This document shows, in pieces, positions 36,469 through 44,392 of a DNA stretch of 64,000 nucleotides. The notes under the pieces were generated by a model. That model searched no databases and had not been told where the DNA came from. It saw only the letters and a list, made by a program, of their open reading frames with translations. The stretch lies in contig NZ_JASKLS010000006.1 in assembly GCF_030124375.1 (NCBI RefSeq), positions 289,222 through 353,221 on the forward strand, given 5' to 3'. Within the stretch, counting starts at the first letter, position 1, and the number at the start of each line of letters is the position of its first letter. The stretch is from Sinorhizobium sp. 6-70 (GTDB lineage Bacteria; Pseudomonadota; Alphaproteobacteria; Rhizobiales; Rhizobiaceae). The translations under genes were made by a program, and so were the position numbers.

Positions 36469-37626
36469 CTATTCAAAGACGATGTCGGGCATCGTTCTGC
36501 TCTTGCTCTGGCGAGCCGCCGAAACCTGCTCCCACACCTTCGCTGCGATATTCCGGTAGATGCGCGCGACCTCGCCCTCGGGTTCGGAAACCACCACCGG
36601 CGTTCCCGCGTCGGAGGTTTCGCGAATGCCCATGGTCAAAGGTACCTCGCCGAGGAACGGCACACCGATGCGCTCGGCTTCCTTGCGCGCGCCGCCGTGA
36701 CCGAAGATGTCGTAACGGTTGCCCGTGTCGGGCGCCACGAAGTAGCTCATGTTCTCGACAATGCCGAGAACCGGGACTTCCACCTTTCGGAACATCGTAA
36801 GGCCCTTGCGTGCATCGACCAGTGCGAGGTCCTGCGGTGTCGAGACGATAACGGCACCGGCCAGCGGCACCTGTTGGGCCATGGTCAGTTGCGCGTCACC
36901 GGTGCCGGGCGGCATGTCCACGACGAGAATGTCGAGCTCGCCCCAGGCCACCTCGCGCAGCATCTGCAGCAGGGCCGACTGGATCATCGGACCGCGCCAT
37001 ATCATGGCAACTTCCTCGTCGACGAGGAATCCCATCGACATGACCGTCAGCCCGTAGTTTTCCATCGGGCGAATGAGCCGCCCTTCGATCTGTTGCGGCC
37101 GGCCGCTGATTTTCAAAAGGCGCGGCATGGAGGGGCCGTAGATATCGGCGTCAAGCAGACCGACCTTCAAGCCGTTTGCCTGCAGTGCGAGCGCCAGGTT
37201 CACCGATGTTGTCGATTTGCCGACACCACCCTTGCCGGAAGCAACAGCGATGATGGCGCCGACGCCGGGGATACCCGCCTTTGCCGGAGCGCCACCGGCC
37301 GGACGCTGACCGTGCCCGTGGCCCGCTGGCGGTACTTGCCGCGGTGTCTGGACCGGCGCCGCTTGCGGTGCTGCCTTGCGATCGGCCGTCAGCGCGACCA
37401 TCGCCGCCTTGACGCCCGGTATTTCGCGCACGACCCTCTCCGCCGCGGCACGCATCGGCTCCAACTCCTTCGCCCGATCGGCCGGCACGGTGATCGAAAA
37501 ATAGGCCTTGCCGTCGGAAATGAAGACATCGGAGACAAGGCCGAGGTCGACGATGTTGCCCTCCATGTCCGGGCCGCGCACGGTGCGCAGCTTTTCAAGA
37601 ACCGTTTCCCTGGTTACGTCCGGCAT
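36469..37626 (-). CDS. mrp: Mrp/ApbC-type Fe-S carrier ATPase
   Basis: A 385-residue protein: an N-terminal MIP18-like (DUF59) domain (1-80), a Pro/His/Gly-rich linker (about 85-115) and a deviant Walker ATPase domain with SGKGGVGKST (130-139), which handles Fe-S cluster delivery. DMPPGTGDAQLT is Walker B. The CxxC cluster ligands normally found after NMSYF are absent: residues 298-301 are APDT. It may therefore rely on other ligands or partner proteins. The C terminus carries a family-typical SRTMPDIVFE-like end. Confidence 0.93.
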   Translation of the reverse strand: MPDVTRETVLEKLRTVRGPDMEGNIVDLGLVSDVFISDGKAYFSITVPADRAKELEPMRAAAERVVREIPGVKAAMVALTADRKAAPQAAPVQTPRQVPPAGHGHGQRPAGGAPAKAGIPGVGAIIAVASGKGGVGKSTTSVNLALALQANGLKVGLLDADIYGPSMPRLLKISGRPQQIEGRLIRPMENYGLTVMSMGFLVDEEVAMIWRGPMIQSALLQMLREVAWGELDILVVDMPPGTGDAQLTMAQQVPLAGAVIVSTPQDLALVDARKGLTMFRKVEVPVLGIVENMSYFVAPDTGNRYDIFGHGGARKEAERIGVPFLGEVPLTMGIRETSDAGTPVVVSEPEGEVARIYRNIAAKVWEQVSAARQSKSRTMPDIVFE

Positions 37627-37691
37627 GCCGCCCTCTTCATCTGTCTTCGTTACGGCGCCTGGAGTCGTTCAGGCGGTAACACTTTGAACCA

Positions 37692-37785
37692 CTACAGCGC
37701 CGCACCTCTTCAGACGCGCAAAGGACGCTGTAGCACTTTGAATTGCTGCATGTTTTTATCCTTAAATCGCCTACGATTTAAGGAA
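37692..37785 (-). repeat. RIME1 repeat, reverse
   Basis: CTACAGCGCCGCAC...GACGCGCAAAGG...CGCTGTAG, CACTTTGAATTGCTGCATG, then CCTTAAATCGCCTACGATTTAAGG. Both palindromes are intact. Confidence 0.88.
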
Positions 37786-37886
37786 ACACGCAGTGGATAA
37801 TCTATCCCAAAATCTGACCCGATTTAAGGAACTATGCTGTAGATAGTCGAGGCGGAGCGGTTCGCCAATGCGACAGATTAGGAAAA

Positions 37887-37950
37887 CAGGGCCGCCAGCC
37901 GATCGTCGTGTCCGTACATCCGGGATCACGAACGACTGGCGGCGGCCCTG
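37887..37950. other. Inverted repeat, 10-bp arms, structured loop
   Basis: CAGGGCCGCC (37887-37896) pairs with GGCGGCCCTG (37941-37950); adjacent CGATCGTCGTG and CACGAACGACTGG segments extend the pairing imperfectly. No T-run follows. It may encode a structured RNA or be a remnant of an insertion. Confidence 0.45.
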
Positions 37951-38217
37951 CTTCCTCGCAACCTTCTTGGGCGCTGTTTTATTGTAGTCCCCTCTGGACA
38001 CGAGAGCACATATGCACAACGCGTGCCAGATTCCCGCCTTGCTGGGAAATGTAATCATTTCAATTGGATGAACCTTACGCGCATTGAATATGCAGGCTGT
38101 GTCGGCTGCACTATTTCTGAGCAAGCAAACCATATTCGCACAATGGCGAGGCGTACGGACAGCAATCCTTGCACACGTGAAGGAAGCCTGCTGCAGAACC
38201 AGAACGCGCCTGACCGC

Positions 38218-38280
38218 ATGGTGCAGGAATTCAAAGTTCAACAGCGATCTTTGCGCGTCTGATTAGCCGTTCGGCGCTGT
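38218..38280 (+). repeat. RIME1 fragment
   Basis: ATGGTGCAGGAATTCAAAGTTC, AACAGCGATCTTTGCGCGTC and CGGCGCTGT match the right half of RIME1. The left palindrome is lost. Confidence 0.68.
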
Positions 38281-38297
38281 GGAGCCCGCGCCGGCGA

Positions 38298-39053
38298 TCA
38301 GCTGATGTAGCCCTTCTTCATCGCCTTCACGACCGCCTGCGTGCGGTTCACCGCGTCGAGCTTCTTGGTAACGTGATTGAGGTAGTGATTGACGGTGTGC
38401 TCGGAGAGACCGAGGATACCGGCGATTTCGGCGCTGGTCTTGCCGGCCGCCGTCCAGCTCAGGCACTGGATTTCCCGCTCGGACAGGGCAGTGTTGGTGT
38501 TCTTCCAGACGGAGCCGATCTCTGCCAATCGATTGTAGACGTGGATCGCGATCATCTGCAATTCCATCGCCGCCGTCATCGGCAAGTCCATCTCCGGTCC
38601 CATGAGAATGACCGCACCGCGACCGCCCTCGGCGTCATGGACCGGGAAGTAGTTTGCCTGGAAAATGCCGTTCTCACGCAGCATGGCGATGTAATCTGCG
38701 GCCGATGCCGGCTTGCCACCCTCTTGTTCCCAGTCCTCGAGCATGATCTGGAACGGCGTCGTGGTTTCCCTCAAGCGACGCACGCCCGTGCTGAAGCGCA
38801 GCATCGACAGGCTGTCGTACTTGTTGAGCAGTTCGGCCGGCATGTTGGATATGACGGTCGTCGCCGCCAGCCTCTCCACCTCGATGGCGGGAATCGAACA
38901 GATGAGAAAAACCTTGAAACCGAAGAGCTGCGTGACCCGCCGCATGTAGCGGATGATATCGAACTGGGTCTCAAGCCTTGCGATTTCAGACGCGAAATCA
39001 CCGCCCCGGGGCAGATCGGTATCAGTCATCCCGGCCGTCATCGTATCTTGCAT
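38298..39053 (-). CDS. LuxR-family regulator with autoinducer-type domain (orphan)
   Basis: A 251-residue protein. Residues about 25-165 resemble the autoinducer-binding domain, and about 175-240 are a LuxR helix-turn-helix (LSEREIQCLSWTAAGKTSAEIAG, then ILGLSEHTVNHYLNHVTKKL). In the sensor domain the Trp expected in YPxxW is Leu (MPAELLNKYD) and the following Asp-Pro is missing, so acyl-homoserine lactone binding is doubtful. No luxI-type synthase is nearby. ATG 39053 has GGAA 7 bases upstream; ATG 39029 and 39071 are alternatives. It follows a second, similar regulator on the same strand. Confidence 0.85.
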   Translation of the reverse strand: MQDTMTAGMTDTDLPRGGDFASEIARLETQFDIIRYMRRVTQLFGFKVFLICSIPAIEVERLAATTVISNMPAELLNKYDSLSMLRFSTGVRRLRETTTPFQIMLEDWEQEGGKPASAADYIAMLRENGIFQANYFPVHDAEGGRGAVILMGPEMDLPMTAAMELQMIAIHVYNRLAEIGSVWKNTNTALSEREIQCLSWTAAGKTSAEIAGILGLSEHTVNHYLNHVTKKLDAVNRTQAVVKAMKKGYIS

Positions 39054-39209
39054 TCGCGCGTTCCATGGCATTCATCAACAACCAAATAGCCCGAGCAGTC
39101 GACCAATGCCAACAGATGATCGACTTTCGATGCTATTCATGCGCAAAAGGCTGTGTATTTCCCTGCTTTGCGAGCCGCATATGCCGTCCAGCCCCTCCGA
39201 AAACGAAAT

Positions 39210-39965
39210 TCAGTTGATCAGCCCGGCACGCATGGCCTTGGCGACGGTCTGAACACGGTTGACGGAATCCAATTTGCGCGTCGCGCGATTGAGGTAATGG
39301 TTCACCGTGTATTCGGAAAGCGCCATGATTCTCGCCATCTCCATGGTCGTCTTGCCCGCGGCAGCCCAGCGCAGGCACTCGATCTCGCGACGGGAAAGGC
39401 TGCCGGCTCCCCGCCTGTCGCGTCCTCGCACCTCGCTCAGCCGGCTGTAGAGAAGGCCCGCCCAGAGGTTGAGCGCCTGCATTTCGTCATTGGACACCAG
39501 CTCTCTGTTCCCGCCAAAGGCGATAGCGGCGCGGCGTCCCGACGCGTCATGAACCGGCAGATAAAGACCACGCGGCAGTCCGGCCGCTTCGAAAACACAA
39601 ACCGCAGCATCACCCTTGCCGTCGAGCCGCCTGCGCGCAAGCTGGTGGGCATCGTAGGTGAAGGGGATCGTGCTCCGGCGCAGTCGCTGGACGACAGGGC
39701 TTCCATCGATCAGACGGGCGCTGTCGTAGCGCCTGAGGAACTCCGATGGCCAGGTCGTCATCAGCGCCTGTGCGCCCAGGCTGTGGCATCCGGCATCCGG
39801 GATCGACAAAACCAGGAATCCGCGAAAGCCGTAAGCGTCCGATATCTGAGCAAGAACCCGCTTGATATCGTCTTCGTTGCCCAGCGCTCCCGCGACTGAC
39901 CGCCCGCCCGGGAGAATCAATGAGGATATAGTCGCGCTGAAATCTACCACCCGCTCGTCTCCCAC
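39210..39965 (-). CDS. LuxR-family regulator, second orphan copy
   Basis: A 251-residue homologue of the neighbouring regulator, with the same sensor-domain/HTH layout: LSRREIECLRWAAAGKTTMEMAR and IMALSEYTVNHYLNRATRKL. The two share about a third of residues by eye and probably arose by duplication. The sensor keeps TWPSEFLRRYD and an Asp before Pro-Val, closer to a ligand-binding form than its partner. The start codon is GTG at 39965 (plus CAC); a GTG five codons on, with GGGAG before it, is equally possible. Target genes are unknown. Confidence 0.85.
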   Translation of the reverse strand: MGDERVVDFSATISSLILPGGRSVAGALGNEDDIKRVLAQISDAYGFRGFLVLSIPDAGCHSLGAQALMTTWPSEFLRRYDSARLIDGSPVVQRLRRSTIPFTYDAHQLARRRLDGKGDAAVCVFEAAGLPRGLYLPVHDASGRRAAIAFGGNRELVSNDEMQALNLWAGLLYSRLSEVRGRDRRGAGSLSRREIECLRWAAAGKTTMEMARIMALSEYTVNHYLNRATRKLDSVNRVQTVAKAMRAGLIN

Positions 39966-40148
39966 ATCCCGCGCCCGATCGAGCGAGGCCGCTTTCGCCG
40001 TGATATAATTACGTCAAAACTTCCGCCAAAAATCAAATTCCGCTGCGGCCGCCTGCAACCGGCCGTAGCGGCGTGTCTGATATATCGCAAGCTAACGATC
40101 TCGAAACACCACGTCCAGTCGAAGTTCCTAATTTACCGTAAAGCGGAG

Positions 40149-40961
40149 TTAACGTCCATTGCGCCCAGGGCCGAGCCGCATTCGGACCTCCTCCTCGATC
40201 TTTCCTGCTGCCTCCCGGACGACGTTGGCCCAGGCCGCCAGCTGTGCCATGTTGACCCGATACGCGGGGCCGGTGACGGATACGCCCGCAACCAGATCGT
40301 GTTCCGGAACGAAGATCGGGGCGGCGACGCAGCAGATTTCCGCCTCGTGCTCCTCCCGGTCGAACGCGTGCCCATCACGGCGAATTTCGTCGATTTCTGC
40401 AAGCAGGCCGGCTGCGGAGCGATGCGTGTGGGCCGTGAACGGGTGGAATCTCGTTTTTGCGGCAATGCGCAGCAATTCCGGCTGCGACAGCGACGACAAC
40501 GCCGCCTTGCCGATGCCCGTGCAATAGGCCGGCGACGCCTTGCCGATCTGCGAGCTCATCCGCACCGTCTGCCGGCTCTCGACCTTGTCGACATAGATGA
40601 TCTCCGTTTCCTGCAGGACGCCGAGGTGAACCGTCTCGCCGGTGAGTTCGTGCAAACGCAACAGATGCGGTTCTGCGATGTCACGGAAGCGGTTGCCCGA
40701 CCAGGAACGATAGGCGAGCTTCAACAGGCGAAGGCCCGGCTCGTAAGAGAGATCACGTCCCTGTGCGAGCAGACCCTCCTCGACCAGGTGACTGAGCAAC
40801 CTGTGCACCGTACCGCGAGGCTGACCGACGGACTGAACGATATCCGTGAACCGCTGCGGGCCGCCGGCCGTCACGACCGCCTCGAGGACCGCCATGGCCT
40901 TGCCGAGCGTACCGGTTCCGGCGATTTCACTGTCTGCGTCGGTCGTCTTGGTTTCGTTCAT
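40149..40961 (-). CDS. IclR-family transcriptional regulator
   Basis: A 270-residue regulator: winged helix at about 18-80 (RFTDIVQSVGQPRGTVHRLLSHLVEEG) and an IclR effector domain (GETVHLGVLQETEIIYVDKVES; CTGIGKAALSSL; EICCVAAPIF). It is divergent from the dehydrogenase-dgoK-dgoA operon and most likely controls it, with the effector probably a sugar acid. The 17-bp palindrome GTTCCA-N5-TGGAAC in the shared gap is the probable binding site. Repression is inferred from site position, not shown. Confidence 0.9.
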   Translation of the reverse strand: MNETKTTDADSEIAGTGTLGKAMAVLEAVVTAGGPQRFTDIVQSVGQPRGTVHRLLSHLVEEGLLAQGRDLSYEPGLRLLKLAYRSWSGNRFRDIAEPHLLRLHELTGETVHLGVLQETEIIYVDKVESRQTVRMSSQIGKASPAYCTGIGKAALSSLSQPELLRIAAKTRFHPFTAHTHRSAAGLLAEIDEIRRDGHAFDREEHEAEICCVAAPIFVPEHDLVAGVSVTGPAYRVNMAQLAAWANVVREAAGKIEEEVRMRLGPGRNGR

Positions 40962-40991
40962 ATCATCAGGCTTCGATTAGCGGCATCGTGC

Positions 40992-41021
40992 CTTGACAGG
41001 ATAAAAGCAATGGCGCGATAA
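40992..41021 (+). promoter_or_regulatory. Probable promoter of the sugar-acid operon
   Basis: CTTGAC (40992-40997) and CGATAA (41016-41021) are 18 bases apart. The start would be near 41028, just before the palindromic operator. Confidence 0.5.
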
Positions 41022-41040
41022 TTCCAGATAATAAAACAGA

Positions 41041-41057
41041 GTTCCACATAATGGAAC
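41041..41057. promoter_or_regulatory. Palindromic operator, GTTCCA-N5-TGGAAC
   Basis: A perfect 6-bp inverted repeat with a 5-base centre. An imperfect second copy of the half-site (TTCCAGATAAT) is at about 41022-41032. It lies between the predicted -10 box and the dehydrogenase start (41090), a position suited to repression by the adjacent IclR regulator. Confidence 0.6.
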
Positions 41058-41089
41058 TGACTCATCCCAGAACCAGCACAGGGGAAGCC

Positions 41090-41860
41090 ATGCCATTGCC
41101 GAGCGGTCAGTTTCCCGACCTGCAAAACAACGGTGTGCTCGTAACCGGCGGCGGGTCGGGCATCGGCGCTGCCCTGGTGGGAGCCTTCCTGCGGCAAGGT
41201 GCGCGCGTGGCCTTCATCGACATCGCAGAGGAAGAGAGCCTGGCGCTTTGCGAGAAGCTGGCCGCCGAAACGGGAAGAAAACCGCTATTCATTTCCGCCG
41301 ATCTCAGGCAGGTCCCCACCTTGAAAGCGGCCGTCGATGCCGCTGCGAACACGCTCGGCTCGATCCGTGTGCTCGTCAACAATGCCGCACGTGACGACCG
41401 GCAGCCGTTGGAAGCGGTCACCGAAGCGAGCTGGGACGAAAGCCTGTCCGTCAATCTCAGGCACCTCTTCTTCATGTGCCAGGCAGTGGCGCCCCACATG
41501 CGGCGCGCCGGCGGCGGGTCGATCATCAACTTCTCGTCCATCGCCTTCATGCTCAACATGCCGGATGTACCCGCCTATGCGACGGCGAAAGCCGGCATCG
41601 TCGGGCTCACCAAGTCGCTCGCCGGGAAACTCGGGCCGGACAATATTCGCGTCAACGCGATCCTGCCCGGCATGATCGTTACCGAACGGCAGAAGCGGCT
41701 TTGGCTGGACGATGACGCGATTGCGCGCATGCAAGAGAGACAGTGCCTGAAACGCATGCTGATCGCCGACGACCTCGTGGGGCCTTGCCTCTATTTGGCG
41801 TCGGACTGCTCGGCGGCGATGACGGCCCAGACCATGATCATCGATGGAGGCGTATTTTGA
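41090..41860 (+). CDS. SDR-family sugar dehydrogenase
   Basis: A 256-residue short-chain dehydrogenase: NAD(P)-binding TGGGSGIG near residues 19-26, VNNAAR, the catalytic FSSIAF Ser and YATAK Tyr-Lys pair. It stands first in an operon whose other members handle lactone, dehydration, kinase and aldolase steps, so an aldose 1-dehydrogenase (D-galactose or L-arabinose type) is the best reading. The start is ATG 41090 with AGGGGAAG before it; the longer frame from 41051 would begin inside the operator. Substrate is inference. Confidence 0.85.
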   Translation: MPLPSGQFPDLQNNGVLVTGGGSGIGAALVGAFLRQGARVAFIDIAEEESLALCEKLAAETGRKPLFISADLRQVPTLKAAVDAAANTLGSIRVLVNNAARDDRQPLEAVTEASWDESLSVNLRHLFFMCQAVAPHMRRAGGGSIINFSSIAFMLNMPDVPAYATAKAGIVGLTKSLAGKLGPDNIRVNAILPGMIVTERQKRLWLDDDAIARMQERQCLKRMLIADDLVGPCLYLASDCSAAMTAQTMIIDGGVF

Positions 41861-42777
41861 TGACGGCAGGCTATTATGCTGCGGTCGATTGGGGAACCAC
41901 GAGCTTCCGGCTGTGGATCATCGGCGAAGATGGTGCCGTCCTTGCGGAACGCCGCAGTGCGGAAGGCATGACAACGGCGGCGAAGGTCGGTTTCCACGCA
42001 GTTCTCGACGCCCATCTCGCCGCCGCCGATGCTCCCGGCCATCTTCCGATCGTCATTTGCGGCATGGCCGGTGCCCGCCAGGGTTGGAGGGAGGCCGGTT
42101 ACCTCGATACACCGGCCGCCCTCAGCGCGATCGCCGGCAGCGCTATTTCCGTCCCGGACGTTGACCGCGATATCCGGATACTTCCGGGCCTCGCCCAGCG
42201 CGACATGCGCCATCCGGATGTGATGCGCGGCGAAGAGACCCAGCTTCTCGGCGCCGCCGGTACGCTCAGCACCGGGCGGCACCTCGTATGCATGCCGGGT
42301 ACGCACAGCAAATGGGTCCGCTTGAGCGGCGAGACGGTCGAGGGCTTTTCCACCTTCATGACCGGCGAGCTGTTCGATGTCGTCTCGCGTCACTCAATTC
42401 TCAGCCATGCCGTATCGGACGGAGGCGCCTTCACCGGCAACGATCCGGCCTTTCTCGAGGCTGTGTCCGAGGCGACGCGGAATCCGGCGCTCGCCACGAA
42501 CCTGCTTTTTTCAGTCCGGGCGGGACAGCTTCTCCACGGGATCAGCGCCACCGACGCCAAGGCACGGCTCTCCGGCACCCTGATCGGCATCGAGATCGCA
42601 GGCGCCCTCGCAACGGCCGGATCGATCGACGGAATTTGCCTCGTCGCATCGGGCCCGCTCGGGGCACTTTATCATGCAGCTTTGGAAGGCCAGGGCCTCA
42701 AAGTTCAGCATGTCGACGCCGACGATGCCGTGCGGGCCGGCCTCTCCGCCGCCGCCGGCGCGATTTGGCCCCTTTGA
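41860..42777 (+). CDS. dgoK: 2-keto-3-deoxygalactonate kinase
   Basis: A 305-residue sugar kinase of the DgoK family: VDWGTTSFRLWII at the start (phosphate-binding), ICGMAGARQGW, MPGTHSKWV and GEETQLLGAAG. It makes 2-keto-3-deoxy-6-phosphogalactonate. ATG 41860 overlaps the preceding stop (TGATG), with GGAGG about 11 bases upstream, so it is translationally coupled to the dehydrogenase. It is followed 13 bp on by dgoA. Confidence 0.94.
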   Translation: MTAGYYAAVDWGTTSFRLWIIGEDGAVLAERRSAEGMTTAAKVGFHAVLDAHLAAADAPGHLPIVICGMAGARQGWREAGYLDTPAALSAIAGSAISVPDVDRDIRILPGLAQRDMRHPDVMRGEETQLLGAAGTLSTGRHLVCMPGTHSKWVRLSGETVEGFSTFMTGELFDVVSRHSILSHAVSDGGAFTGNDPAFLEAVSEATRNPALATNLLFSVRAGQLLHGISATDAKARLSGTLIGIEIAGALATAGSIDGICLVASGPLGALYHAALEGQGLKVQHVDADDAVRAGLSAAAGAIWPL

Positions 42778-42790
42778 CGAAAGAAAGAAG

Positions 42791-43426
42791 ATGAATCGCA
42801 TCCCCTTCCCACCGATGAAATATCCGCTGGTCGCGATCTTGCGCGGGCTCAAACCCGCCGAAACGGAAAGCGTCGTCGGCGCGCTGGTCGAGACGGGCTT
42901 CACTGCAATTGAAATCCCGCTGAACTCGCCCGACCCGTTTCGCTCCATTGAAATCGCCGTGAAGATGGCGCCGGCCGGATGCCTGATCGGCGCAGGAACC
43001 GTGCTGACGACGACGCAGGTGGAACAACTCGCCGACGTCGGGGGGCGGCTGATGGTGAGTCCCAATGTCGAACCGTCGGTGATCAGGCTTGCCGCGGCGA
43101 AAGGCATGGTCACGATGCCGGGCGTGTTCACGCCGACCGAGGCGCTGGCCGCCGCGGGCGCGGGGGCAACCGCTCTCAAGTTCTTTCCTGCGAGCGTACT
43201 CGGCCCCTCGGGCATTGCGGCGATTCGCACCGTTCTTCCAACCGATGTCGAGGTCGCAGCCGTCGGCGGCGTGTCTGAGAGCAACTTCGCCGACTATGCC
43301 AAGATCGGCATTCGCAGCTTCGGCCTCGGCTCGAGCCTCTACAAGCCCGGCATGAACGCCGCGGAGGTTGAACAACGGGCGAAAGCGACACTGGAAGCCT
43401 ATGACACTGTCTATGGAGGCCAGTGA
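42791..43426 (+). CDS. dgoA: 2-dehydro-3-deoxy-6-phosphogalactonate aldolase
   Basis: A 211-residue class I aldolase cleaving KDPGal to pyruvate and glyceraldehyde 3-phosphate. It has YPLVAILRGLKP (with the base-supporting region), TGFTAIEIPLNSPDP and the Schiff-base Lys in ATALKFFPAS. AAGAAAG precedes ATG 42791. The stop overlaps the next start (TGATG at 43424-43428). Confidence 0.95.
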   Translation: MNRIPFPPMKYPLVAILRGLKPAETESVVGALVETGFTAIEIPLNSPDPFRSIEIAVKMAPAGCLIGAGTVLTTTQVEQLADVGGRLMVSPNVEPSVIRLAAAKGMVTMPGVFTPTEALAAAGAGATALKFFPASVLGPSGIAAIRTVLPTDVEVAAVGGVSESNFADYAKIGIRSFGLGSSLYKPGMNAAEVEQRAKATLEAYDTVYGGQ

Positions 43427-44310
43427 TGACAGATCCCGTTCCCTTCTCCGGCCGCGTTCTCTGCGATTTCGGCTCCGAGCTCGGCGAGGGTCCGACCTTC
43501 GATCCAGGCAGCGGCACCGCCTGGTGGTTCAACATCACGGGCCGGGAACTGCATGAGCTGCACGTCGAAAGCGGCCGAAAGACGGTTCACACCCTGCCCT
43601 TTCTTGGCAGCGTGCTTGCCGTCATCGATCCCGCCCGACAGTTGATTGCGTCGGACCAGGGACTTTTCCTTCGCGACACGGAAACTGGCAAGCTCTCCCC
43701 TTTCGCCACGCTTGAGGACAAGCCGGCCAACCGCTCCAATGACGGGCGCGTCCATCCATCCGGCGCTCTCTGGATCGGCACGATGGGACGGAAGGCCGAA
43801 AAGCATTCGGGTTCGATCTACCATGTCGCCGGCAACCGCGTGACCAGGCTCTACAGCAACATCAGCATTCCAAATGCAATTTGCTTCTCTCCCGATGGGG
43901 CCACCGCCTATTTCGCCGATACGGCCGTCAACCGCCTGATGCGCGTCGATATCGACTCCGCCACCGCTCTTCCGACCGGCGACGCCGTTGTTCTTTCCGA
44001 CGAGAGCATTTCGCCCGGCGGCCTCGACGGCGCAGTCTGCGATGCCGACGGGCTGATCTGGAACGCCCGCTGGGGCGCGAGTTCCGTGGACGTCTACAAG
44101 CCGGACGGTCAAAAGATCGCCCGCTATGCCGTTCCCGCGACGCAACCGAGCTGCCCCGCCTTCATCGGAGCGAAGGCTGACCGGCTGCTCATAACCTCGG
44201 CCTCGCAGGGGTTGGAGGAGGCCGCGCGGGCGGCCGATCCCGATGCCGGAAAGACCTTCGACCTCGGCATCGAGGTCAAGGGCCGTTTCGAGCCGGCGTT
44301 TCTGCTCTGA
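43426..44310 (+). CDS. SMP-30/gluconolaconase-family sugar lactonase
   Basis: A 294-residue six-bladed beta-propeller of the SMP-30/LRE family: LGEGPTFDPGSGTAWW holds the metal-binding Glu, SNDGRVHPSGALWIGTMG the Asn-Asp region and SPGGLDGAVCDADG the catalytic Asp. It should open the aldonolactone made by the operon's dehydrogenase. It starts at ATG 43426, overlapping dgoA's stop, with GGAGG 7 bases upstream. The preferred lactone is not determinable. Confidence 0.9.
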   Translation: MTDPVPFSGRVLCDFGSELGEGPTFDPGSGTAWWFNITGRELHELHVESGRKTVHTLPFLGSVLAVIDPARQLIASDQGLFLRDTETGKLSPFATLEDKPANRSNDGRVHPSGALWIGTMGRKAEKHSGSIYHVAGNRVTRLYSNISIPNAICFSPDGATAYFADTAVNRLMRVDIDSATALPTGDAVVLSDESISPGGLDGAVCDADGLIWNARWGASSVDVYKPDGQKIARYAVPATQPSCPAFIGAKADRLLITSASQGLEEAARAADPDAGKTFDLGIEVKGRFEPAFLL

Positions 44311-44392
44311 CCTCATAACAAGTGCTGGTATTCGGGCCGCCAAAAAGTAATACAAATAGCCATGCGATGAATCGCCATGGAAGGAGGCTCGG

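Larger units (their letters stand above)
37627..38297. other. 671-bp gene-free stretch with repeats
   Basis: It holds a reverse RIME1, an extra half-palindrome CGATTTAAGGAACTATGCTGTAG at about 37820-37842, a strong inverted repeat at 37887-37950 and a RIME1 fragment at the right end. Short frames here have no start signals and overlap the repeats. Confidence 0.6.

Noticed and set aside
37771..38241. 156-codon minus-strand frame
   Set aside because: Crosses a RIME1 copy and the inverted repeat; no ribosome binding site or domain.
38298..39965. VisN/VisR motility regulator pair
   Set aside because: Two tandem LuxR-type genes recall VisN/VisR, but no flagellar genes are near and the context differs, so the name was not assigned.
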